64,000 bases of DNA, taken from contig OX335652.1 of NCBI GenBank assembly GCA_946894095.1, positions 6,657,001-6,721,000 of the forward strand, read 5' to 3'. Source of the stretch: Incurvaria masculella. Lineage: Eukaryota; Arthropoda; Insecta; Lepidoptera; Incurvariidae. The position numbers and the translations under genes are program-made. Below are positions 30,152-41,100 of the stretch, piece by piece (within the stretch, counting starts at the first letter, position 1; each line of letters opens with the position of its first letter). Below the pieces are notes generated by a model. The model did not search any database. It was not told the DNA's origin and was given only the letters and a program-made list of their open reading frames with translations.

Positions 30152-32688
30152 GACGTTAACTGGCACAATAGGAACACTGCCTGTGAAGTTTCTATGAAGA
30201 GGGTTCCTTTAAAATTCCTCAAAGAAACCAACCTATATGATGTAATTGCATCATGAAGTAATCTGTCCCTTCAGACAGTTTAAAGAAAAATTTGTCTGGT
30301 AACTAAATATACAAATTATTTCAGCCTTCAAACTTATTTGCAAATGGTTCAGTTTCCAATACAGATTGATCTTAACAGTAAAGTATAGTGAAAAACAATC
30401 GATATTCTGACAGATTTCTTTATTACAGGCTACATATTTTATAGCCTTTTATTACTAATACTTTAGACTAGCACCTGTGCTCATGTGTCTTCTTCTTTAA
30501 GGGCCTGGTACTAGCCAAATCGCAAAGTTAGACGAGGCACCCCAAGTTAACTAACTAAGTCTGACGAAATTAAGTGTCATTCTTACTATATATGATTCCT
30601 TGTCTAGGAATCGAATTATTTTCGTTAATATATGTTTCCTTTTTCTATACAAAATACATTGCGGAAACGGTGTCCATTTCCGAACTTTTTTGACTAAATG
30701 TAGAAATCTAAAAGCAAATGGATTTTTTTGTTTATGCATATATGCTGTTTTTGCTTATATCTAGAAATCGAATTACTTTCAGATTTCTAATGAGAAAAAT
30801 CAACTTTTTTATTTTTATTATTATTTAAATAAATGATGGAATAAAAAATTATTAACAATCCATTATCAGTCTGGAGTTCTATTTGGATTTGCTAAAGCGT
30901 TTCACTACATATTATTACATTTGTTAAAAAGTGCATTTGTATGGCGCGAGTAGTTGGCTAGTCCTAGCGCCTTAAAGCAACATTAAAATAAGCAACCGTA
31001 CTGGAGAAATATCCTTGTGCCTTATGTCTGCGGTGCCATTTACGTTTTGAATTAATACCATTATAAGCCAGTTCGTTAAAGAAAAAATATAGAAATGGCG
31101 GTTTGTACTTGTCCAGTAGATGGTACGGTCAGCATTATATTGTTACAAAGTAGACATTTATGTTTTAAGATTTTTGTAATATTTCAGGATAGATTAAACA
31201 AATACATATCACATTCCTTGGAATAAGCGACGTACCTGTTTAGTACGAAAAAGTATATTTACTGATAATGTATTTAGTTCAAGAGGTAGGAAAAGGTTAA
31301 TAAAACTGTGGGTCATTTAAATGTATTTATTTATGTTTTAAAAGGCATTATTGCATGCCACTAGGTCCAGAAGATTCATCTGAACCAAGTAATTAACTTA
31401 AGGCTGTCGAGAAGTCACAGGAAATCTATGATTTGAAAATGTTAAGTAATGCATTCTTTGTCCATTGGTCAAGGCACAATTTTGTACGGCAACTGCGATT
31501 AAACTACCGAAATCGTCTTCGAGGACCTAACGTTTCCCTACCTCTAAAATGTAAAGATTTTAAATAAAAAAAAAATACTTATGCCTCTTTCTAGGTCTGT
31601 CTGGTTTTATTTTTTTGTTAATATCTGTATTTCCAGTAAAAAAATAACATAAAGGTAGACAACTTTTTCTAATGCTTATTAGCCAATCAATATTTTCCAA
31701 TCGAAAAGGTAGCTAAACTGTATACCTTTTAAATTTTATACTATTTTAGATACTATACATGGTTAACTTTTCCAGTGGGCCTTCAGGGCTAGATCCAAAA
31801 CTATAAGAAATAGCGAAAAACACTCAACTTTCCAGATTTTGAGAACTAAAAATGCATTATTAGATTTTTGATTTTATTGTTTCCCTAGCCGGGAAACGAA
31901 CTCGTTGATTTTGAAAAAAATAACGCAACCTGTATTATTATGCCAGTCAATAGTGTCGCTTACAAGGAACAAATCCTGTGAAATAATGTTGTACAACAAA
32001 CAAAAGGAAAATGTTGATTTTTAATAAACGGATTAAAATGTTCCAGTATTCATACATTACCCGTACCCAAAAAATAAAAATACAGACGTAGATTTTGACA
32101 AAATATTTTAGAATCTAAAATTTCATAAACACAGTTAAACATTAAGAGCATGTAAACAGTTCAGTCCGTTGTTATATCTCTCTTAAACACAATTTCACGG
32201 GTGACACTCCAAAGAATCTTGCCGCGGTTTTTAGAAGTCATAGATCTGTTCAGTTCAACCAGTGAAACACTATACCGACCTAACAACGCAACTGAGTACA
32301 TATCACTGCGGGCTCTGATTTGATATTTTGTTTTGCAGTCGGTACAGCACTGTGTGAGTATAGATAGCGATATAGTGGAAGCGAGATAGCATGCTTTTCG
32401 CAAGTACAAGCCGCCATTTCCATATAGTTTCATTATTGAACCAGGATATAACATTACACTCAGAGTGATACAAAATCAATGAATAATATTTATTTAAGAA
32501 TGTGCATTTTCTAACAAAATTGTATCTACACTTTCAAGCTGAACATGGTTGCAGTTGCAGCATATTATTCTAAAGTTTTGATTTATTGGTGATGGTGATG
32601 CAAACGTTTGTCATTTCAGGCGGTTGAAAGTAACTACTCTTCGAGCACAGACTGGAAAAACTGTTTTTCGTACCAGAAAATCGCAGCT
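30152..32688. other. AT-rich intergenic DNA between MITE copy 3 and DNLZ
   Basis: No gene recognised. It contains a short relative of the 426-bp unit (31210-31261). The segment near 32689 is the DNLZ 3' side, including a TTATTGAAC/CAGGATATAAC stretch of unknown nature. Confidence 0.45.
31210..31261. repeat. Short relative of the 426-bp unit terminus
   Basis: Contains CATTCCTTGGAATAAGCGAC, GTACCTG and AGTACGAAAAAGTATATTTA, matching the terminal ~50 bases of the inverted units at 17107-17152. There is no tRNA-like head here. Confidence 0.7.
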
Positions 32689-33255
32689 TCACAATTGTGT
32701 TTTAACTGAAGTATCAACAGCAGAGCCGAGTTCCTCATTAGTACTTTTGACCATTTCCCAGGCGATGTATTCCAAGTCTTCTGAAGATATTTTGTGCACA
32801 GTCTCTCCCTTTTCCGCCATGATATCCTCAATGTTCCGCTTGCCATTCATGTCCGAAAACCATTTCAAATTGTCAGCGATTAGATGTTTGTTTTCACATC
32901 CATCACACTTGACTATCACTACACCTTTGTAGTAAGCCAGCTTAGAGATCACTTTTTGGCTGCGCGTGTTGCACTTTTTGCAGGTAAAGTGTAGTTGAAA
33001 CTTGCCTTCTACATTGGCAGGGGTTTCTGGGGGAGACGCAGCAGTCTGCGATTCAGCGAACCTCGCAATGCTGGTGCTGAGGCGACGCGGTAACTGTAGA
33101 CGGGGCGCGGTGGGGGCTGGGAGTACTGCCGAGAGGCAGGCTACGCTCCTGCGCCCGAAGTAGGAGTTTCCACTGCTCGGGAAAAGAACTACGCTATTGA
33201 GTAGCCGCGGAGTATGATACCTGATAATGAAATCTATGAGGGTTTTGTGAGACAT
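32689..33255 (-). CDS. DNLZ: DNL-type zinc-finger protein, mitochondrial Hsp70 helper
   Basis: 188 residues, intronless. The start is ATG at 33255 (MSHKTLIDF). An upstream in-frame GTG is not needed. Residues 1-60 are rich in Arg, Ser, Leu and Pro with almost no acidic residues, as in a mitochondrial presequence. Residues 88-135 hold the DNL zinc ribbon: CKKC (Cys92, Cys95), CDGC (Cys117, Cys120) and the signature [15 protein letters not shown] that names the family. Homologues (yeast Zim17/Tim15/Hep1, human DNLZ) keep mitochondrial Hsp70 soluble and support protein import and Fe-S assembly. Length is close to human DNLZ (178). The acidic C-terminal tail is ordinary. Confidence 0.95.
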   Translation of the reverse strand: MSHKTLIDFIIRYHTPRLLNSVVLFPSSGNSYFGRRSVACLSAVLPAPTAPRLQLPRRLSTSIARFAESQTAASPPETPANVEGKFQLHFTCKKCNTRSQKVISKLAYYKGVVIVKCDGCENKHLIADNLKWFSDMNGKRNIEDIMAEKGETVHKISSEDLEYIAWEMVKSTNEELGSAVDTSVKTQL

Positions 33256-35640
33256 GTTGAACGGAGAGCAACGCACGGATAAGCAGGTTTGTTCTGAAGT
33301 TTGGTCTGGTTTGCCTTGTTAGTTAGTTTCGCAAATACCTTTGACTTTGCATCATACCATCCCCACCAAAGAATATTATAGATCCACACTGTAGTATTGA
33401 GTCAGAGTGAACGCACAGAATATAATACTGGTACTTGAGTGAACCTGCCCAAACTTTGTACCATCTTTGTACGGGATTAGCAGCGGACTAACCATACAAA
33501 AACCGGTTTAGTTCGACCTTAGTACGCGTACTAAAGTTAGTCCGCCCATACCCTATACCAAAGAGTATATAAACATAAACGCTTCGCTATATTACTTATT
33601 CTGTGGTTCTGTGACCACCCCTTCTGTGGTTACCCCTACAAGCGATTAAATACTCTTTGCCCCCTACATGCGAATCGTTTTATTCTCTTTGTTCCATAGA
33701 AATAGGATGTGTTCCATATACGTAGAAAGATAATCTCTAGAACAAACATTAGAGTGTCACTTTAGCATTCATACCGTAGAAAGAGAATCTCTAGAAGGAA
33801 CGATAGAGTGTCGCTTTGGCTATACATACCTATATTGCATATACGTAGATGTATGTTGTTTTTAGTTACGTCCAAAAGGAGCAATCGATATCAAATGCGG
33901 TACAGATTAGTAAAAGTAGGTATTGAAAGTAACCATTGAACTGCCAACGGGGAAGAAAACTATTTATCACGACAGGTGACGTTTAAGCGAGCTCACCATA
34001 CAAAATCAAACAGATAAGATTTGAAAATAGTATTTACTCAATCTGTGTAATTGAAATGACTAAATATTTTCCATAAACACTCCAACGCACGCCATGTTGC
34101 ACCTAAAATCACTTGACCACAATTTTTCGCGGATTGGTTGCTGTTTAGGAACTTTTTAGCAGGACTTCAAAACTTTGTTTGACTTACTAGTATTATGATT
34201 ATCAGACTGAATCGGTCTGTCTGGGGGACCAGCAGACCGCCAGACCGCACCACTTCAAACAGGGCGAGGCCGAACAAATCTGAGTGTGTGTAGCGCTGCC
34301 TGCAGACTAGTCGTGGGACGAGAAATGAGAAATGGGTTCGTATAACTGTTACTAGTGTAAAAACGAAGTATTCATTTTACGCCGAGCAGTATGGCTGCTA
34401 CAAATTTCTGGTAGCGCACTGGATCGCGCACGCGGCGCGCCAACGAAAGCCCGTAGGTTGCGAGACGTCTAGACGCAACGACCCGCCAGCCGCGACTGTC
34501 TCGCTCGCGCAATGGCGGGCGGCAGTAGCTGTAACGTCGGTTGAGGCTTGGAGCCGGCGACTCTCGTAACTGGAGTTACGAGTAATAGTTAGTAATACTA
34601 ATAATTACTTCGTTGCGGCTTGTAGCCGGCGACTCTTTACCGCCGGTTACCGTCGAAACTGTAATGCGCGCGCGCAGTGCGCACTGTAGTCAAAGAGGGG
34701 CTACATTGTTAACGACCGCCGTTGTGGTATGCTTACAGAAAAAGTCCAACGATTAGTATTTCTAAATGCTAATAGGCATATAAAATAAAGTATAATTATG
34801 TTTATTTATCATTTGTGCTATTATTTCTGGGGATTATTTTGTCGAGGAAAAAAGTTTTGTATGACTTTTTAATTGTTTGCGATAACTAGATAGTAACAAA
34901 ACCTCTTTCTTGATTTAGATTTTTGTTGAGAATACAGGTCACTGCACTCGAGATTCAGAATTCATGTAAGATGATCGAACCGTGCTAGATGTCATTATAC
35001 CCATTCATGTCCAGCCAAAAAAAAAAGGAGAAGAAGGGAGAGGGAGTTTTTTTTTTCATTTCTTTTTGCAACAGTTTCCGCAAACGGCTATCGGCATCAG
35101 CAATAACAGTTACTAACGTTTTCGAAGACCAGTGGAAACGCCCACGACTACTGCAGACCAAACTCAGTCACTTCGTTCGTTGCCTAGCGCCCAGACGGCT
35201 GTGCCCGTGACACTTATGATGTTCGTACGAGTTTACAATTCTGGAGAAGGAATAGGACGTCTGGAAGGAGATCATAGAACTTCTTAGGGATATGCCGTCC
35301 TGCGAGATGCGTCAGGTACGAATTAATTATATAGGGACATACGGGAAAAGTCCAATACAATTCTATTATCTTAGATTTCCTCATCAAAGTATTTTGGTGT
35401 CGTATAGATGGCCTCACCATTCACTCTTCAAATAAATGATGAAAATAATGGATATTACTAAAACGTTTTTAAAAATAACCAGATTTAGTTCCATTAAAAA
35501 TATTTACGTGGCTTCATTTATTCCTATGAAATAACCACATTTGAGTCCAATTGCATATTTTTATTTTTATTGTTGAGCCCAGACATATCAACTCCAATTT
35601 TTTTAATTTTAGAAAGTGACGGAGCTATTTTTTGCCATTT
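33256..35640. other. Intergenic DNA upstream of DNLZ, with a GC-rich patch
   Basis: The DNLZ promoter should lie in the first few hundred bases. Around 33466-33545 there is a short palindromic repeat (GGATTAGCAGCGGACTAACC...) related to 53745-53850. A GC-rich patch at about 34380-34710 contains GGCTTGGAGCCGGCGACTCT at 34548 and GGCTTGTAGCCGGCGACTCT at 34617 as a direct repeat. No gene was recognised in it. Confidence 0.45.
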
Positions 35641-35727
35641 TCAATGCACCACAACTACCGTTATGATATTAGCCAAATACACCACATTCCCGAAGGAATT
35701 CGTTTCTATGCCAGGACCTTCCCTTAA

Positions 35728-36094
35728 GAACGGCCCGTAAGCTATGCTCCCCATACAAACGTAGTTTACTAATCATTTGGAAACCGCTATTCCAATCAAA
35801 TTGATATTTAATATCTAATATCAGGTAACAAATATCTGTGTCTGCATTCTTTTGTTTTTTTGAAAAATCCAAACCGAATGAAATGAATGCAAAAAGAAAA
35901 TCTTTATACGAATTTTGTTTTCTCTGTGGTTTGACCCAGACTACATTTACCGAAAAAACAAAGGCATGCAGACACAGATATTTGTAGCCTAATATTAGAT
36001 ACCAAATATCAAGTAAGTTGGAACAGTGGTTTTCAAATCTTTGTAAACTACGTTTGTATGGGAGCCGAAATTTTCAGGTGCTTACGGGCCGACC
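35728..36094. mobile_element. TTAA-target foldback MITE
   Basis: 367 bp with ends GAACGGCCCGTAAGC and GCTTACGGGCCGACC, flanked by TTAA (35724-35727 and 36095-36098). Inner sequence is also inverted-repeat (CCCATACAAACGTAGTTTA with TAAACTACGTTTGTATGGG, and ACAAATATCTGTGTCTGCA with TGCAGACACAGATATTTGT). It sits inside the SINE copy at 35645-36760. Confidence 0.85.
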
Positions 36095-36310
36095 TTAATA
36101 AGCAAGGCTACATTGAAATAGAAAGAAAACACGGACAATTTTTCATTGGCGCTTCGACCATATTTTCATGCGAATCGATGGTACCAACCCGGGCGGGCTT
36201 AAACCCTACCACCCAATAGGAGAAGGGGACCTACAGTTTTACATGGATTCCGAATCATAGACCAGCTGTCATTCGTGACGAAATGCACTTATCCAACTCA
36301 GAGAGAAAAA

Positions 36311-36668
36311 AAATGGCCAAGTGCAAGTTGGACTAGCACACGAAGGGTTCCGTACCATCGTACAAGATTTAACACAAAAATATAACGTTTTTTGTATTAT
36401 TTATTGTATGGCCCCAATTTAACCTTTGTTTTTTTTTTATTTTACTTATTTGTTGCTATCCCGGCAAAATAAATACATACACAGTGAACATTTCTGCTGT
36501 CTACCTATTACGGTTCATGAGATGCAGCCCTGTGACCGACGGACGGACGGATGGACGGACAGACGGACGGACGGACGGACGGATGGACGGATGGACGGAC
36601 GGGACAGCGGAGGCTTAGTAATTGGATTCCGTTAGAATTCTTTGGTACCTCTTTCGTACCCTAAAAAG
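36311..36668 (+). repeat. Lepidopteran interspersed repeat, complete copy with GGAC-type microsatellite
   Basis: From GGCCAAGTGCAAGTTGGACT to TTTCGTACCCTAAAAAGTA. It contains a GGAC/GGAT microsatellite at about 36537-36603, the expanded form of the CCGTCCGTCC segment of other copies. It is inserted in the SINE copy between CTCAGAGAGA and AAAGTGGTG. Confidence 0.85.
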
Positions 36669-37075
36669 TAAAAGTGGTGTATGAAGATAGCAAGGATTTG
36701 AACCCAGACCTCTGGTTTTCAAGGCAAGTCCCCGCTAGGTTACTGGCCGCTCTAGCCAGGTTAGGAAACACGTACATAAAGAATCCGAACGAGCGCCGCA
36801 CTGATCAGTCTGAACGTGTGGCAAGTCAACGCAGACCGATCCCCACCTAAAACCCCACAAGTTTGACAAGACATATCGGAAGGTGAGTAGTAGGTTTAAG
36901 AGTAATTATCATAGAAAATAATTACAACTGCGTAATAATAAGATTTGTTCGGGCAAATCAGCTGCCTGAGTTGAATGAAAGATGTAGATCTACACGAACC
37001 TTCATTTGAAACACAGACCCCTAGGCGCCTGAAGGAAATTAAGAGCCAACATCTAGTGATGATTTAGGGCCGAGT

Positions 37076-37227
37076 GCATGAAAGGACAAACAATCAAAAT
37101 CAACGTCAACGTACGATTAAACACTTCACTTTGTATGGACTGTATGGAAGGTACTCCATGGTGTTCACTAAAAGTGATGTGTTTGAACATTGATTAACTC
37201 GGCCGTCTCCGCGTGCAATCGGGGCTT
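37076..37227 (+). mobile_element. Small MITE, copy B
   Basis: Ends GGGCCGAGTGCATG and GTGCAATCGGGGC, flanked by TTA on both sides (37073-37075 and 37227-37229, edges to within a base or two). Reverse orientation of 19214-19370. Confidence 0.7.
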
Positions 37228-37465
37228 AGAGGCTAGGCCTTTTCTACGGCGTTCCATGAGCGAACGACAGCAGCCTAACTACCTGCAAGATTACGTACTG
37301 TAATTATCAACTTGGGGAGAATCTAATTCCATTTTTTTTCCGTCTTGTGGGCAATATTGTATAGCGACAATATTGTCGCTATAGAAGCGACAATATTATT
37401 ATAAAGTATGCATGTCTATTGTCAAAAAAACCTTATTCATTGAAGGTTGGATTGATTTCAGTTAA

Positions 37466-38007
37466 GGCGGCCCAACCCGGCGGCCCTAACTCATTCGCGG
37501 GCACGGTACAAAACCGTGCTGTTGCGCTCTGGGACCTTCTCTGTTTCAAAGAATAAGACAGGCTCCGTGACGAGGAAGATGCAACATGTCCACAAAAAAG
37601 ACAATGTGCATAGTGTATGGTTTGGTAAGATTTACAAAAATTTTAACTTCAAAACGACTTATAGCTAAAAGTAAACCACGACCGCTGTAGTAAAAAATCT
37701 AACAAAAACCAAATAGATTATAAATCTTAATTAAATAAGCTATGTCTGATGACTAATCTTTTCAAAATGTGTTTACTTTATCATTGCGTAATCCACCTCC
37801 AAAGTTATTGTATAAAACGCGCGAAAAATGCGAACTTTCAGACCTTATAACTTAGAAACCAAACACAATTTTACAATGCCAATGGTCATCAGACATCTAG
37901 TTCGATCAAATAAAGCTATTTTGTGCAAAATTCTGGATCTCTGACAAGAAATATGGGCGTGATCTTCTTTCCCCTTTTGTATGGGGAGATGAGCGGGATG
38001 GGCCACC
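37466..38007. mobile_element. TTAA-target MITE, copy 4, just upstream of MMS19
   Basis: 542 bp, the same length as copy 1 in opposite orientation, with ends GGCGGCCCAACCCGGCGG and GAGCGGGATGGGCCACC and TTAA at 37462-37465 and 38008-38011. It ends 192 bases before the MMS19 start codon, so it may overlap the promoter or 5' UTR. Confidence 0.9.
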
Positions 38008-38199
38008 TTAACAAATATCTGTGTCTGCACACTGTAGGATATTATAAGTTCTGTGCACACTGTGGCTGGCACGCAGCGACTCAATTCTATGATGTCAAGT
38101 CAACATTATTATAATCTTTGGTCAGCCTCTATTTCTGAGGCACTAGTGCTGTGAAGTGAAGCTTTTATATTTTATGGAAGCAACAAAAACCAAGTCAGG

Positions 38200-41100
38200 A
38201 TGGCGGGAGTCTGGTTAACTACTGCATTGGGTGACGAGTTAGTGGGTGGTGACAGTGTTCTTAAAAATGTGAGCGACGTGGTCGCAGGTAACAGTTTACT
38301 TCTACTTGCTTTCTGAGGCAAATAACCTCAATGCATTATGTGATCCTGCGCTTTGCTAACCTATCTTGATTTGTTGAGTTCTAATTTTGCATCGAAGGCT
38401 TCATACAGGTGGCAGAGTCCACCGGAAGAACAAGAAGAAAAACTGTTGAAATAGTCAGATGGCAACTGATTCAAATTTCTATCGCACTTTCCCAAACGTC
38501 ACAAGGGTTGTCGCCATGCAACTCGATCACCACGCTACTCCAAATTCCAGAAAATTCCATGTCTGCTCAAAATTAGGGGTCAGGATAACATCAAAAAATA
38601 TTTATTATATGCTAACATCTTTCGGATCAGCAAGTCTGGTCCACAATATGTTCAAGGTAAAATTGTTTATGACCACAATGTTGATGTTAATGCAAAAGTA
38701 TTTTTTCAAATAGCTGTCCCAAAACACATTTAGTTTGGTATATGTTTGCGGCTCATTTGTACTCCAACGTCGAGTAATAAAAAAATGCATCTGTAAAACA
38801 CCTCAATAACATGCATTTATACCTCACAGGAGTTTGGGAAAACAAAAAAAAAAGCAGAGAAACCATGTGCAACCCAATACAAAATGCCGTCTTCTCGTCA
38901 CTGAACTCATTTTAACCGCAAAGCTATGGGGCAACCGGGCATCAATGAAATGATTGGAAAAGTGTGCGAACCATTCAAAATTACGAAGATATGACTCGAT
39001 TGATTCATAGTGAATATATCGCACCAATTCGCAAGAGATACGTTCAAATTTAGATAATTGATATTGATTTTATGTAATGGCCTCGACGTTACAATGACAG
39101 GTTTAGGTAATTTGAAGTCACAGACTACCATGCCATGATCACTAACATCACGGTTGGGAATGACACGACATCCGAGTAGGTAGTCGGCAGCGGTGGTCGC
39201 CACGACGTCCAGCAGCGTGCTCGAGGTGTCGGCGACGCGGGTTGGCTCCTTCACGTGCTAGAACTGATCGAAACAACTCAGTTGAGCTTGAAAGTGCTTA
39301 TTAGTGTCGATAAGCATGTTTATATTTATATCTCCCATGAAAAATGTCCGATCGGCGAGGTATACAAAGTTTTTTTTCCCCAAAGTACATCCTGCGGTCC
39401 TTCAAACATGGTTTGAAGAAGCACCTGGCCAGCTGGCCGGCATGGTTTTTCGTTGCCCCTGTGAAAGTTCGAAAGCCCATTGGTGTTTTCGGGAACCTCT
39501 TATGTGCTTAAGCTTTTGAAAATCAAGATAAAAGTTAAAAATCAAAGATAATCTTGGGAGTGATTTTTGCATAATAATTATCTTTTGCAGATCTCATCGC
39601 TGGCGCAATTGACATCACAACCCTTGTTCAGAATATGTCAAGTGTTTTGACTCACAAGGAGGCGGAATGTCGCGAGCGAGGAATGACCTTCTTTACTCGG
39701 ATCCTCCAGGCTTTGCCTCCCAACTTCCTCTCTGAGCAGCAGCTCAAATTCATAGTCAACTTTTACACGGATCGGTTGAAAGATAACCACCGGGTGATTC
39801 CTGCTGTCATCGCCGGGTTCTTGGCGGTAATTGAAATGAAGAATTTTCCTGTGTCGAGCGTAGCAGAGTTCTTTTCTGTGCTGTTCCGTGAAGTTCCATG
39901 TCAGTCACAGCTAAGAGTAGATAGAAATAATATCTATCTGATAATACAACGTCTATTGGAAACTCAATTGCCGTGTAAGTATATTATATATATTTTTATT
40001 AAGTGGAAGTTATCTTTTACCTATTCTCTATGTATAAATAATGTTGATACATATATAATATAGCTCAGTTTCACAAATAGGGCAGAGATGATAATTTAGT
40101 ATGATTACTGCATACTTTTCACTCAAGCATCTCCGAATATGATTGTGCTACGTATATGATCTGTACGAAGCACATGGCTTTGACCAGATGCTCTTAGTAA
40201 GTTCTTGGTCGTCTGGCCATCCCAGTTCAACATTCATTGGATACATGAATGCCTCATGTTAGTTAGAGTAATATCAATAGAAGTGTGTTTTAATCTATCA
40301 TGTTGATATGCTTCTGATGCTGGGCTTACTCGTATTCAGGGGGCCCATTCAGGTAAAAGTGAGTTCGAGTTCACCTGAGTGAGTAAACCTAAAAGTAGCA
40401 GGAAAAAATATTATTGAAATAACAGAACTGTTATTTTACCTTCCAACCTATTCATAGGACAAACCAGATTTTTACCAAAATAAAATTACGTTAAAGAAGT
40501 GCGGAAAAATTACCTAATTATAAAAGTGAGTTGATATTTAGCACCAAACTCGATCTCACTTTTACCTGAATGGGCCCCCAGTAGGGCAATGGGTATAAAA
40601 GCTGAGTTAACTGAGTAATATATTAGGTTGGGGAAAAAGTTTCTTCGCATTTTTTAAGAAAATTCAAAACATTTTTTAATATGGTTTATTTACATTTAAC
40701 TAAAGTATGTAGGTACCATTTTGTTCGATAACTTTTTGCCATCTTGTAGGTAGGGACATGATCCCATTGCTATAGAAATATTGGGACTTCTGATCAATAT
40801 ACCGCGACAAGTGGTTTTGGCAGTCCTCTCGTGATGTTAACCTGACACTGCCTAAAGAATTCTGAAGAGACCTAAACAGGTGGAAATCTGAAGGTGCAAG
40901 GTCAGGACTATACGGCGGATGCATTAACACCTCCCAGCCAAACTCTCTTAGTTTTTGCTGAGTGGCTAAAGATGTGTGAGGTCTAGCGTTATCATGATGA
41001 AAAACCACACCCCTTCTGTTAATTAATTCCGGCCGCTTTCTCTCAACTTCTTGCTTTAATCTCATCAGTTGTTCGCAGTAGAGTTCAGAATCGATGGTCC

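Larger units (their letters stand above)
35645..36760 (-). mobile_element. tRNA-derived SINE copy split by two insertions
   Basis: Same family as 24222-24608. Tail part ACAACTACCGTTATGATATT to CCAGGACCTTCCCTT (35645-35727), middle part AATAAGCAAGGCTACATTG to CACTTATCCAACTCA (36099-36310) and head AAAGTGGTGTATGAAG ... GATTTGAACCCAGACC (36668-36760). A TTAA-target foldback (35728-36094) and a lepidopteran repeat (36311-36668) were inserted into it. Confidence 0.75.

Noticed and set aside
33256..33276. GTG upstream of the DNLZ ATG as start
   Set aside because: A eukaryotic nuclear gene would use the ATG at 33255, which directly opens a presequence-like N-terminus.
36537..36603. GGAC/GGAT microsatellite as an independent feature
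   Set aside because: It is the expanded CCGT-rich segment of the lepidopteran interspersed repeat in which it lies.
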